A DNA stretch of 64,000 bases, from NCBI GenBank assembly GCA_036399775.1, contig DASWMJ010000091.1:1-64000 (forward strand). Direction: 5' to 3'. The stretch is from JADMIH01 sp036399775. Its GTDB lineage: Bacteria > Chloroflexota > Chloroflexia > QHBQ01 > JADMIH01. This document shows, piece by piece, positions 1 through 6,444 of the stretch; the stretch's first letter is position 1; each line of letters opens with the position of its first letter. The notes under the pieces were generated by a model. The model was not told the DNA's origin. It saw only the letters and a program-made list of their open reading frames with translations, and did no database searches. A program made the position numbers and the translations under genes.

Positions 1-8
1 CCCGACCA

Positions 9-29
9 GGGCGACCCACCGGGTCGCCC
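9..29. terminator. GC-rich hairpin at left edge
   Basis: A 9-bp perfect stem (GGGCGACCC / GGGTCGCCC) closes a 3-nt loop. It probably belongs to the end of a gene outside the window, as a terminator or a dispersed intergenic repeat. No clear T-tract follows on the plus strand. Confidence 0.45.
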
Positions 30-64
30 CTACACGATCCCTGAATATTTCTGAGCTAATCCCC

Positions 65-93
65 TTGACGCAGCTAAGAGGCTATGCTAATAT
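65..93 (+). promoter_or_regulatory. Sigma70-type promoter of the metal-binding lipoprotein gene
   Basis: TTGACG (65-70) and TAATAT (88-93) are separated by exactly 17 bp, which matches the primary sigma factor consensus. The predicted start of transcription falls at about 100, immediately before the palindrome at 101-115. Confidence 0.7.
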
Positions 94-100
94 AGGCTGC

Positions 101-115
101 TGATACTAAGTATCA
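101..115. promoter_or_regulatory. Palindromic operator candidate (Zur/MntR-like position)
   Basis: TGATACTAAGTATCA is a dyad of two 7-base arms around one central base. It lies at the predicted transcription start of a metal-uptake gene, where a repressor would block polymerase. A Fur-family (Zur) or MntR-type regulator is the natural candidate because of the gene's function. The exact motif is not one I can assign to a named regulator. Confidence 0.5.
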
Positions 116-153
116 ATAATTATAAATAGTGTTCAGGGAACGGAGAAGCATTG

Positions 154-1113
154 ATGAGATCAAGGAGCGAACCATGGAGAAGCGCCATACTTATGCTTGG
201 TTTATGCTTTGCGCTCATCATATCCGGCTGCGATAGCGGCCCGACAACGCCTACCCTCGCGAATACGCCTGGGGCGGCAAGGGAGCAGGTAAGTGTCGTG
301 GCGAGCTTCTATCCTATCGAGTACCTTGCCCGGCGCATAGGCGGTGAGCACGTTGAGGTGTTCAACCCCGTGCCTCCTGGTGCCGAGCCGCACGACCTGG
401 AGCTTTCGCCCCGCAGTATAGAGCGCATTCAGAAGTCGAGCGTCTTCCTCTACCTGGGGGAAGGGTTCCAGCCCGCCGTTGATAGGGCGCTGGACACCAT
501 CAAGGTGCCTGATCTGGTGGTGAAAGACGTCGCCGCGGGACTGCGATTGGTGCCAGGCGTAGATGAGCACGAGGAAGAGTCAAGCTCAGACCCGCATATC
601 TGGCTCGACCCGGTGATGGCCCAGGACATCGCAGGCAACATAGCCGTTGCGCTCAAACAAGCCGACCCCGCTAACGCAGACACCTATACTGCCAACGCGG
701 ACAAAGTTAAGGCCGATTTTGCCGAACTGGATGCTGACTTCAAGTCGGGGCTGGCGAACTGCAAGCGCAAGGAGATTATCACCTCGCATGCGGCTTTCGC
801 TTACCTGGCGAAGCGGTACCGGTTGGAGCAGGTGCCGATTACCGGCCTATCCCCTGAGGCAGAGCCAAGCCCGGCGCGTCTACAGGAGATTATCACGTTT
901 GCAAAGGCGCACGACGCAAAGTACATCTTCTTCGAGACGTTGGTGGAACCGAAGGTAGCCCAACTTATAGCGAGCGAAGTAGGGGCGCAGACGCTGGTGC
1001 TGAACCCAATAGAGGGCCTCACGTCGGAGCAGGTCTCGGCAGGCAGCGACTATATGTCCATCATGCGTGACAACCTCGCCAACCTCAAGACCGCGCTCGA
1101 TTGCGGCCCGTAG
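154..1113 (+). CDS. Metal (zinc/manganese) ABC transporter substrate-binding lipoprotein
   Basis: Binds a divalent metal outside the membrane and delivers it to an ABC permease of the ZnuABC/AdcABC class. The N-terminus is a lipoprotein signal: a hydrophobic run of about 15 residues ends in a lipobox ISGC (Cys at about residue 26), followed by a low-complexity Pro/Thr linker. The mature part shows cluster A-1 metal-site motifs: a His in PPGAEPHD, a second in DPHIWLDP, a third in TSHAAFAYL, and a late acidic ligand. A short acidic/His stretch (DEHEEESSSD) takes the place of the His-rich loop of ZnuA. The ATG at 154 has a GGAG at 142-145; a TTG at 151 is the alternative. No permease or ATPase genes follow within the window, so the transporter partners must be elsewhere. 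Zn versus Mn cannot be decided from sequence alone. Confidence 0.9.
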   Translation: MRSRSEPWRSAILMLGLCFALIISGCDSGPTTPTLANTPGAAREQVSVVASFYPIEYLARRIGGEHVEVFNPVPPGAEPHDLELSPRSIERIQKSSVFLYLGEGFQPAVDRALDTIKVPDLVVKDVAAGLRLVPGVDEHEEESSSDPHIWLDPVMAQDIAGNIAVALKQADPANADTYTANADKVKADFAELDADFKSGLANCKRKEIITSHAAFAYLAKRYRLEQVPITGLSPEAEPSPARLQEIITFAKAHDAKYIFFETLVEPKVAQLIASEVGAQTLVLNPIEGLTSEQVSAGSDYMSIMRDNLANLKTALDCGP

Positions 1114-1118
1114 CACGC

Positions 1119-1766
1119 TTACGCCCTTTGCTCTGTAGCGATTTTACCGCCCGAAGCAGCCCATAACGCCTGCGCCACATCATGTGGCGTCCATGTGCGC
1201 TCATCGCATGTGTCCCTCAACTTCTCCGCGCGCTCGCTTAGCGCCTGGGCGTATGAGATGTAGTATTTCACCGTGAAGGCTACTGGGCCGAGATCGGGTA
1301 TTTGCACCGCAACAAGGTCATCGAAGAAGGGGTATATTTGAGGGGCGTAGGCTGCCAGGGCTGCCGAAGCCGTCGCCGGTCCCACGCCCGCAAGCGCGGA
1401 CAGCGTATTTACGGGCTTGCGTAAGTCCGGCACTTCTGAGAAGGCTTTGCGGCTCGCTTCGACAACGGCATCCGGGGGGTTGCCCTTTATCAATTGGCGG
1501 TTCCGCTCGCGCCAGGTGCCCCGCGTCATCTTCCAGACTGCTATCTCTTCAAGCTCGCCAACCGTTATATACGGCTCTTGCCTGGAAGCCAGCAGGGAGG
1601 GAAGCTCATTCCGGTACCAATCGTCGAATGTGATAAGACGCTCGCTGCCTTGCGCTGCTATCACCTGCGGGTAGCTCTCAAGCGCCGCATGCCACGCCCC
1701 GCAATCCTCTTGCTGCCATAGGCTCACACCCTTACCTTCTTTCATTTGTGCGAACACTCCTCCCAT
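1119..1766 (-). CDS. Helix-hairpin-helix domain protein of unknown function
   Basis: A 215-residue soluble protein convergent with the metal-binding lipoprotein gene; the two stops are about 5 bp apart. The middle carries a helix-hairpin-helix signature (LSALAGVGPATASAALAAYAP, about residues 122-142) followed by an acidic PFFDDLV. This resembles the minor-groove-binding element and following acidic turn of HhH-GPD glycosylases, but the rest of the glycosylase fold and an iron-sulfur cluster are not evident. The first half is rich in Trp, Tyr and Arg. Plausible roles are DNA binding or base-lesion recognition, which is inference. ATG at 1764-1766; a second Met at residue 8 is possible. Confidence 0.65.
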   Translation of the reverse strand: MGGVFAQMKEGKGVSLWQQEDCGAWHAALESYPQVIAAQGSERLITFDDWYRNELPSLLASRQEPYITVGELEEIAVWKMTRGTWRERNRQLIKGNPPDAVVEASRKAFSEVPDLRKPVNTLSALAGVGPATASAALAAYAPQIYPFFDDLVAVQIPDLGPVAFTVKYYISYAQALSERAEKLRDTCDERTWTPHDVAQALWAASGGKIATEQRA

Positions 1767-1823
1767 GTGATACCTCAGCCAATCTCCATCGCAAGCCTTA
1801 GATGCTTCTCATTCTACTGACGG

Positions 1824-1852
1824 TTGTCCATTTTGCAGGTTCGGGCAATAAT
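1824..1852 (+). promoter_or_regulatory. Candidate promoter for small gene at 1884
   Basis: TTGTCC (1824-1829) and AATAAT (1847-1852) are 17 bp apart, about 30 bp ahead of the ATG at 1884. Confidence 0.4.
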
Positions 1853-1883
1853 AAGACTGTACCCTTAGCAGGAGAAAGGTAAG

Positions 1884-2132
1884 ATGGTCCAGACGAGCAG
1901 ACAACCTAATACCCGTAGGAACATCGCCCGCGAGACCGGATTGGCGTTGTCTGCCCCTATGTGCCGCCGCCCTGGCCTGACCACAGGTAAAGGCGCGTGG
2001 CTGGGAGGCAAATCCGGCGGCTCAGCCGCGCATCTCACCATGCGTAAGTTTAAGGCGGAAATTCAGGAATATCTTGATACAACTCCGAAAGAGCGCCGTA
2101 GCAGGACGCGACCGGGTGACTACAGAGTATAA
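1884..2132 (+). CDS. Small basic protein of unknown function
   Basis: An 82-residue, strongly basic reading frame (many Arg/Lys) with a good ribosome-binding site (GGAG at 1871-1874), a candidate promoter upstream and an intrinsic terminator just downstream at 2173-2205. These flanking signals support a real single-gene unit. The C-terminal third (about residues 54-82, MRKFKAEIQEYLDTTP then an Arg-rich tail) looks helical, while the first half is Gly/Ser/Arg rich with little predicted structure. No recognisable family. It could be a nucleic-acid-binding or ribosome-associated small protein, but this is only suggested by charge. Confidence 0.45.
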   Translation: MVQTSRQPNTRRNIARETGLALSAPMCRRPGLTTGKGAWLGGKSGGSAAHLTMRKFKAEIQEYLDTTPKERRSRTRPGDYRV

Positions 2133-2172
2133 GGTAGAGTATACACCCGAAAGCATCACAGGATGCACACCT

Positions 2173-2205
2173 GAGCGGCCCAATCAGCGGAGCCGCTCTT
2201 TTTAT
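2173..2205 (+). terminator. Intrinsic terminator before tRNA cluster
   Basis: A GAGCGGC / GCCGCTC 7-bp stem (2173-2179 with 2192-2198) is followed by TTTTTATT. It ends transcription of the small gene immediately before the tRNA-Leu. Confidence 0.75.
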
Positions 2206-2209
2206 TCAT

Positions 2210-2295
2210 GCCGAAGTGGCGAAATCTGGGAAACGCACTACGTTCAGAGCGTAGCGACGCAAGCCTTGGGAGTTCGAGTCTCCCCTTCGGCACCA
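2210..2295 (+). tRNA. tRNA-Leu (anticodon CAG)
   Basis: The acceptor arms GCCGAAG and CTTCGGC pair perfectly, followed by discriminator A and an encoded CCA (2293-2295). The anticodon stem CTACG/CGTAG holds the loop TTCAGAG, giving anticodon CAG. The long variable arm expected for tRNA-Leu is present. The T arm is GGGAG, TTCGAGT, CTCCC. Confidence 0.95.
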
Positions 2296-2299
2296 CCTA

Positions 2300-2376
2300 T
2301 GCGGGATAGCTCAGTGGCGCAGAGCGTGTGGCCCATAACCACAAGGTCGAGGGTTCGAGTCCCTCTCCCGCAACCA
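2300..2376 (+). tRNA. tRNA with CAT anticodon (Met, probably elongator)
   Basis: The acceptor arms TGCGGGA and TCCCGCA pair perfectly; discriminator A and CCA follow (to 2376). The anticodon stem TGTGG/CCACA holds loop CCCATAA. The three consecutive G:C pairs and the mismatched first acceptor pair typical of initiator tRNA are absent, so elongator Met is likely. A lysidine-modified Ile tRNA cannot be excluded. Confidence 0.92.
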
Positions 2377-2390
2377 TACGCCCGAATTAT

Positions 2391-2466
2391 GCGCCCATAG
2401 CTCAGTGAACAGAGCGGCTGGCTTCGAACTAGTTGGTCGGGAGTTTGAATCTCTCTGGGCGCGCCA
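2391..2466 (+). tRNA. tRNA-Arg (anticodon TCG), complete copy
   Basis: The acceptor arms GCGCCCA and TGGGCGC pair perfectly, with discriminator G and an encoded CCA. The anticodon stem GCTGG/CTAGT includes two G.T wobbles and holds loop CTTCGAA (anticodon TCG). A 3' copy of this gene lies at 5947-6017 with one base difference in the anticodon stem, where the copy restores a Watson-Crick pair. The intact gene thus has the weaker stem. Confidence 0.93.
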
Positions 2467-2519
2467 GGTCGGTATGCGGACTGGTGAGGAGTGACTTTTC
2501 TCCCGGCAATAACAATAAG

Positions 2520-2550
2520 AGGCAAGCACCTCTTGCCTGCCTCTCTTTGT
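2520..2550 (+). terminator. Hairpin after tRNA cluster
   Basis: A 7-bp stem AGGCAAG/CTTGCCT with a 5-nt loop (2520-2538) is followed by a pyrimidine-rich stretch. It is positioned to end the tRNA transcript. Confidence 0.6.
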
Positions 2551-2563
2551 TGCTTACACCCTC

Positions 2564-2700
2564 TTACGTAGAGGGGACCGCTGATGTCTTGCGGTGTACC
2601 AGTGTGCCTGCATGCCAGGGCGTTCCGAGAGCAGGCAGCAGCACCCTGTCGAGACCTATCCACCCTGCGACCTTCCACGCCAGCACCAGCAAGAAGGCCA
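2564..2700 (-). pseudogene. DoxX-family C-terminal remnant, copy A
   Basis: Reading the minus strand gives a hydrophobic helix followed by a GLDRVLLPALGTPW tail, which matches the C-terminus of DoxX/quinol-oxidase-subunit-like membrane proteins. Only about 45 residues survive and the rest of the gene is missing. The upstream edge joins directly to the restriction-modification remnant at about 2705. A second copy of the same tail lies at 6240-6375, at roughly 85-90 percent identity judged by eye. Confidence 0.65.
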
Positions 2701-2711
2701 CCGTCAACATG

Positions 2712-3045
2712 ATCGGGTTCGCGCTGGTCGAGCCTGACAGCACTGCATCCCGAGAAAGCAGGCTGGCCAACTCGTCCCACCTCTCAATGTACTGGTCGTA
2801 GCTAAAAAAGGGTTGGGGCTCAAGGCAATGTTTGCCCCATCGCCCTTCTTAGGCTGAACGCAGTAATCGTATACCGCAAGCCCCTGGAAGTCGGTCAGCA
2901 CGCTGATTGGCAGCTCGGTGCTCCAACCGTAGGAACGTACTTAATAGGCATACTTGGGATTGTGCCTGACATCCTCGGCTGGCTTCTTCGCCTTGACGTA
3001 GAATTTGGGTCGGCCCTCTATGTGATTCCGCTGGTCAACCAACAG
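2712..3045 (-). pseudogene. Remnant of a type II restriction-modification N-terminus (Eco57I-like)
   Basis: The minus strand encodes pieces typical of the N-terminal nuclease region of Eco57I-type or class I N6-adenine RM proteins: GRPKFYVKAKKPAEDV, RSYGWSTELPISVLTDF, LAVYDYCVQPKKGD, then SYDQYIERWDELASLLSRDA. The frame is broken by a TAA where a CAA (Gln) would fit, at about 2938-2945, and by a one-base shift in a T-run at about 2806-2812. The E-x-K motif expected in FxxEAKKP reads FYVKAKKP. The methyltransferase half is absent. This is a dead fragment fused by deletion to the DoxX remnant. Confidence 0.6.
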
Positions 3046-3247
3046 CTACCCTTCCCATTGCAACGCTCAAGTTGGCACAGAATGCAAGCTCTCTAGGACT
3101 CTTGGCAGCCGTGTCATATAGGCATGCCCTATTATTGTGGTGAAGAACATTTCAACTTGATGGTGAAAAGTAAGTTACATATTTGTGAGTTGGCCAGGTA
3201 CCCTCTGGCAATGAGAATGGGCATTAGTAGAGCAAGGGAGACCTAAG
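3046..3247. other. Intergenic region ahead of island gene pair
   Basis: No reading frame is convincing here. The DNA is AT-richer than the backbone and probably holds the promoter of the gene at 3248. An AGGGAG (3236-3241) is its ribosome-binding site. Confidence 0.4.
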
Positions 3248-3973
3248 ATGGCTTCTCGTACATCTTCGGCAAACAAGAAAAAAACATTCAATGAAAAGCT
3301 GCTAGATAAATTCCTGGATCTCGTTTGTCGCACGCTGGTCGGTATCATAGTTGGGGTTGTCCTTACTTACTTTCAAGTATGGAGGATTCTGCCGGATATC
3401 ACAGCTGTATCCAATTTCCCTCCTGACAAACAGGGAGTTCGTTATTGCTCACCTTCCACGCCGGTGCCGATAACGCCGACACCGCGACCAACTCCCACAG
3501 ACACTACTTCCACCAATGTCGGTTTATCAGCCACTGCGCCATACGTGCCTGCGCCTAGTGCCAGCAACTTTGTCAATTATCGGTTATTACGTCAATGGGA
3601 GGCACAGCCGGCCATCATTAGTGTATGTAATACGGCGCGTGTGTCTATTAAGATAGTAGACCGTAGCTTAGAGCCTTGGCTGACAACATTGCTGATGAAT
3701 ACTGGTCGGGCTCCACCGTTGGATTACGTCAGCCGTCTACAGGCTAAACATGAAGCTCAGCTATTCCGCGCTACTGACAACATGTACAATCAAATTTACC
3801 TTGTTTTATTCTGGACAGTGAAGAACGAGTCGCATCTAGGTGGTTTACATGAGTGGCGCACTTTTGTGTTTAAGTATCTATTGTTTGTAACCTTTTACGA
3901 TTTGGGTCGTATTAACAACACATGGCAACCTGCATGTTTCGCTTCTTCATGCAAAACATGCAACGGAGTATAA
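3248..3973 (+). CDS. Single-pass membrane protein of unknown function (island gene 1)
   Basis: A 241-residue protein. A basic N-terminus (about residues 1-20, Lys-rich) precedes one strong membrane segment (about 27-46, LVGIIVGVVLTYFQV). A Thr/Pro-rich linker follows (about 72-100), then a globular C-terminal part rich in aromatics. The linker and C-terminus would be outside if the basic end stays in the cytoplasm. The gene ends 1 nt before the HTH gene at 3975, so the two are almost certainly cotranscribed and may form a membrane sensor plus regulator. Four Cys lie near the C-terminus, including a CKTC. No family recognised. Base composition is lower in GC than the backbone, consistent with transfer. 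Confidence 0.6.
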   Translation: MASRTSSANKKKTFNEKLLDKFLDLVCRTLVGIIVGVVLTYFQVWRILPDITAVSNFPPDKQGVRYCSPSTPVPITPTPRPTPTDTTSTNVGLSATAPYVPAPSASNFVNYRLLRQWEAQPAIISVCNTARVSIKIVDRSLEPWLTTLLMNTGRAPPLDYVSRLQAKHEAQLFRATDNMYNQIYLVLFWTVKNESHLGGLHEWRTFVFKYLLFVTFYDLGRINNTWQPACFASSCKTCNGV

Positions 3974-3974
3974 C

Positions 3975-5144
3975 ATGAACAACAGCACCAAACTAGCTCA
4001 GGCACTAAAGGCTTTCTACTTTAAAAAAGGCAGGAAGTTCGTATTTCGCACTGGGCAGAACCTCAGCGAGTTAGCGCTTGATATGTGGGAAGAGCTTGGA
4101 TTTAAGTCGTTTGATCAAGGTACTCTGTCGAAAGTGCTAAATGGAAAACGGCTCTTTACTTGGAGCCAATTTAACGCCTTTTGCAACCAGATGGGGGCCT
4201 CAGGCACGGAACGTCAACAGTTGAGAAATGTAATGGCCTATGACCTTTACCTTTTGGAGGGGCTAGATTTCGATCCCGCAGCCGATGTCAGTCTCAATCT
4301 ATTTGAACAGGATCTGACTGAGGTTCGAAAGCAACGAACTAGAGGTAGTATTCCTTTTGCAAACTATCACGCTGCAATAGCCCTTCAACGGATGGAAGAA
4401 ATCGCATCATCAGTTGTATCGGATACGCTCCGCGCCTCTATCAGGCGTATACATGCTCTAATAGGCTTCGAGAGTGAAATAATTAATAGAGTGCGCCTCC
4501 AGCCTGGTGCCGAGCTTATGCATAGAGGAATCGAACTCTTTGATGAGCTAATGTATCTTGCCGACACCGGAGTCGACAGCAAACTCGCCGGATTAGCTAA
4601 TTATTCCAATGCAGACTTATACCACGTGCTGGGGTGGTTTGATGCTGCTATTTCTTGGAGTGATTTAACCCTGCAAACACTATCAACCGACAATATGGAT
4701 CTACCTGTACAGTTGAGGCGCGCTAGGTTGGTAGATAAGGCTCACTTGGGCGATATTGATGGTGTTGAAGCCGAGAAACTCGAAATTGCAAAGCTAATAG
4801 ATACTGGTGATCTCTCTAACGACCAGTTGTTTATCTTACATGAAGGACTTACACGGGCCAAACTAATAGTTGGTGATGAGAGCGCCTTCCTTAGTATGGA
4901 AGAAGCCCGGTCAAATCTGAGAGCAGCAGGTGATGAGAAGCAACCTATTCGAGAATTCCAACGAATACGGACAGAACTGGAACTTATAAAGGAATTCGAT
5001 CGAGAAGTGGACGAAGAATTAGAGAGAGAGGCACGAGCAGCGATCGCTGAGGCCGGAAGGCAGCATTGTTTTAGGTTTCGAAGTGAGATTGAACTCTTAC
5101 TGAATCACGCACTCAAGAAGCAAAGGAGACCGCCTCATGCCTGA
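3975..5144 (+). CDS. HTH plus helical-repeat regulator-like protein (island gene 2)
   Basis: A 389-residue protein. The N-terminal region (about residues 25-80) looks like an XRE/Cro-type helix-turn-helix: it includes a QNLSELALDMWEELG helix, a FDQGTLSKVLNGKR recognition-like helix and a WSQFNAFCNQMG helix. The remainder (about 120-385) is almost entirely amphipathic helices compatible with degenerate TPR-like repeats. This resembles the architecture of Rap/PlcR/ComR-type regulators that sense a ligand through the repeats. It starts 1 nt after the membrane protein gene. The combination suggests a signalling or defence module, but nothing in the sequence names its target. GC is low for this genome. 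Confidence 0.6.
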   Translation: MNNSTKLAQALKAFYFKKGRKFVFRTGQNLSELALDMWEELGFKSFDQGTLSKVLNGKRLFTWSQFNAFCNQMGASGTERQQLRNVMAYDLYLLEGLDFDPAADVSLNLFEQDLTEVRKQRTRGSIPFANYHAAIALQRMEEIASSVVSDTLRASIRRIHALIGFESEIINRVRLQPGAELMHRGIELFDELMYLADTGVDSKLAGLANYSNADLYHVLGWFDAAISWSDLTLQTLSTDNMDLPVQLRRARLVDKAHLGDIDGVEAEKLEIAKLIDTGDLSNDQLFILHEGLTRAKLIVGDESAFLSMEEARSNLRAAGDEKQPIREFQRIRTELELIKEFDREVDEELEREARAAIAEAGRQHCFRFRSEIELLLNHALKKQRRPPHA

Positions 5145-5150
5145 GCGGAA

Positions 5151-5378
5151 TTACCTCTCATACCAAGGTTTAATCTGTTGATTGGAATTTGTCTTCATTA
5201 GTGCCTCATCAATTTCGTCTTTTACTTCCAGATACTTCCTAAACGGCCTTGACCTCATACTCTGCTGCAACTTTTCTACTATCTCGTTCTCCGACAACTC
5301 TGGGAACTTGTTTCTAATATAGGTCTCAAGGTGGTCATAAACTCTCAAGATAGATTGAACCTCTTCGGCTTCTAGCAT
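5151..5378 (-). CDS. Small acidic protein of unknown function
   Basis: About 75 residues, mostly helical and charged (MLEAEEVQSILRVYDHLETYIRNKFPEL...). The start at 5378 is chosen because GAGGAG (5385-5390) sits at ideal spacing; a longer frame to 5417 lacks such a site. The gene is convergent with the HTH gene; stops are only a few bases apart. It could be a small partner or antitoxin-like protein of the island, which is speculative. Confidence 0.45.
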   Translation of the reverse strand: MLEAEEVQSILRVYDHLETYIRNKFPELSENEIVEKLQQSMRSRPFRKYLEVKDEIDEALMKTNSNQQIKPWYER

Positions 5379-5946
5379 TGGAATCTCCTCGATAGCCTCA
5401 CAAAATTGCCAGCCCAATGGCTAATGCTAGTAGGCAGCAATCTTCAACTGAATTGACTCTATTGTCTTTGGGAGCAGTGGAGGTAGGATTGAGTTACTGG
5501 TATTCTGGTAGGTGAGGTGGTAATCAGGTAATGCTTGGGCGAATGGACATATAGCTCTCAATTGCCACTTTAACGCTCAAGTGACTGATACAAACTCTAT
5601 ATCAAGATGCAAAACGCAATTCAGCAACACGATGGTTGTTACAGCATTTAGGCCGTTCATTCAAATTGATGATCAGCCGTGCTGAGGGTAGCATGCGGGC
5701 TAATTGTGTGTCAAGTTTCCACATAGAAGTCATTCTAGATCGCAATGAACATGTGCATAATGCCCGTTCAATGCTATTCTTTTACTTCGCCTATCATATT
5801 TATCTGCTGACCTCCGATATTCACTTGTGCAGCGGTCTGGATTTTCACCTCAGGAGCATACCTTCTTAGATCATGTAGTTGCCTCAGAGTACGTAAGAAG
5901 AGCCGGTTGAAGCGATCACCCATAGCAGCCGCCTGTTCAATAACCT
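5379..5946. other. Non-coding part of the tRNA-Arg-bounded segment
   Basis: No convincing gene. A 77-codon frame at 5636-5869 lacks a ribosome-binding site and family resemblance. The stretch is AT-rich. Confidence 0.35.
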
Positions 5947-6017
5947 CATAGCTCAGTGAACAGAGCGGCTGGCTTCGAACCAGTTGGTCGGGAGTTTGAA
6001 TCTCTCTGGGCGCGCCA
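5947..6017 (+). pseudogene. 3' copy of tRNA-Arg(TCG) lacking the 5' acceptor strand
   Basis: Positions 5947-6021 repeat 2396-2470 with one mismatch (C for T in the anticodon stem). The first five bases of the tRNA are replaced by unrelated sequence, so no acceptor stem can form. The discriminator and CCA (6015-6017) are kept. This is the pattern of an attachment site left by integration into a tRNA 3' part. The neighbouring DoxX remnants are duplicated too, so an older segmental duplication is an alternative. Confidence 0.8.
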
Positions 6018-6123
6018 GGTCAGCACGCAGGCTGACAAGAAAAACATGACACATCCCGAATTTTATTTTTCGGGGTCTCATGTGTAGGATCACCCTACTA
6101 TGTCACCTCTATAAAAGAAAAGT

Positions 6124-6176
6124 GTTCAAAAACAAGAAAACAGTCGGCTGAGCCGACTGTTTTCTTGTTTTTGAAC
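6124..6176. terminator. Perfect 25-bp hairpin
   Basis: Arms 6124-6148 and 6152-6176 are exact complements around a 3-nt loop (TGA). The inner part is GC-rich (CAGTCGGC) and the outer part A-rich on one side and T-rich on the other, so it would work as an intrinsic terminator in both directions. One of several hairpins of this design in the window. Confidence 0.75.
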
Positions 6177-6239
6177 TAAAGGTTTTACGCTTGCCAGGCG
6201 CAAATCTAAAATGCGGGGTGACCCATGATTACACCCTCC

Positions 6240-6375
6240 TTACGTAGAGGGGACCGCCGACGTCTTGCGATGTACCAGTGTGCCTGCGTGCCAGGGCGTT
6301 CCCAGCGCGGGCAGCAGCACCCTGCCAAGACCTATCCACCCCGCGACCTTCCAGGCTAGCACGAGCAAGAAGGCT
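6240..6375 (-). pseudogene. DoxX-family C-terminal remnant, copy B
   Basis: The minus strand again encodes the AWKVAGWIGLGRVLLPALGT tail with a stop at 6240. Compared with copy A it has Gly for Asp in GLDR. Similarity to copy A ends at about 6375, where copy A switches into the restriction-modification remnant. Copy B therefore shows the breakpoint of that rearrangement. Confidence 0.6.
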
Positions 6376-6444
6376 GTGAAAGAGGAGGTTTACCAGGGTA
6401 AAAATTTAGTGAAAAATTTGGGCACGCTAGCAGCACACAACGCG

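Noticed and set aside
5636..5869. 77-codon ORF in the island
   Set aside because: No ribosome-binding site, odd composition, no family resemblance.
2396..6021. Active integrative element
   Set aside because: No integrase, excisionase or replication gene between the tRNA repeats.
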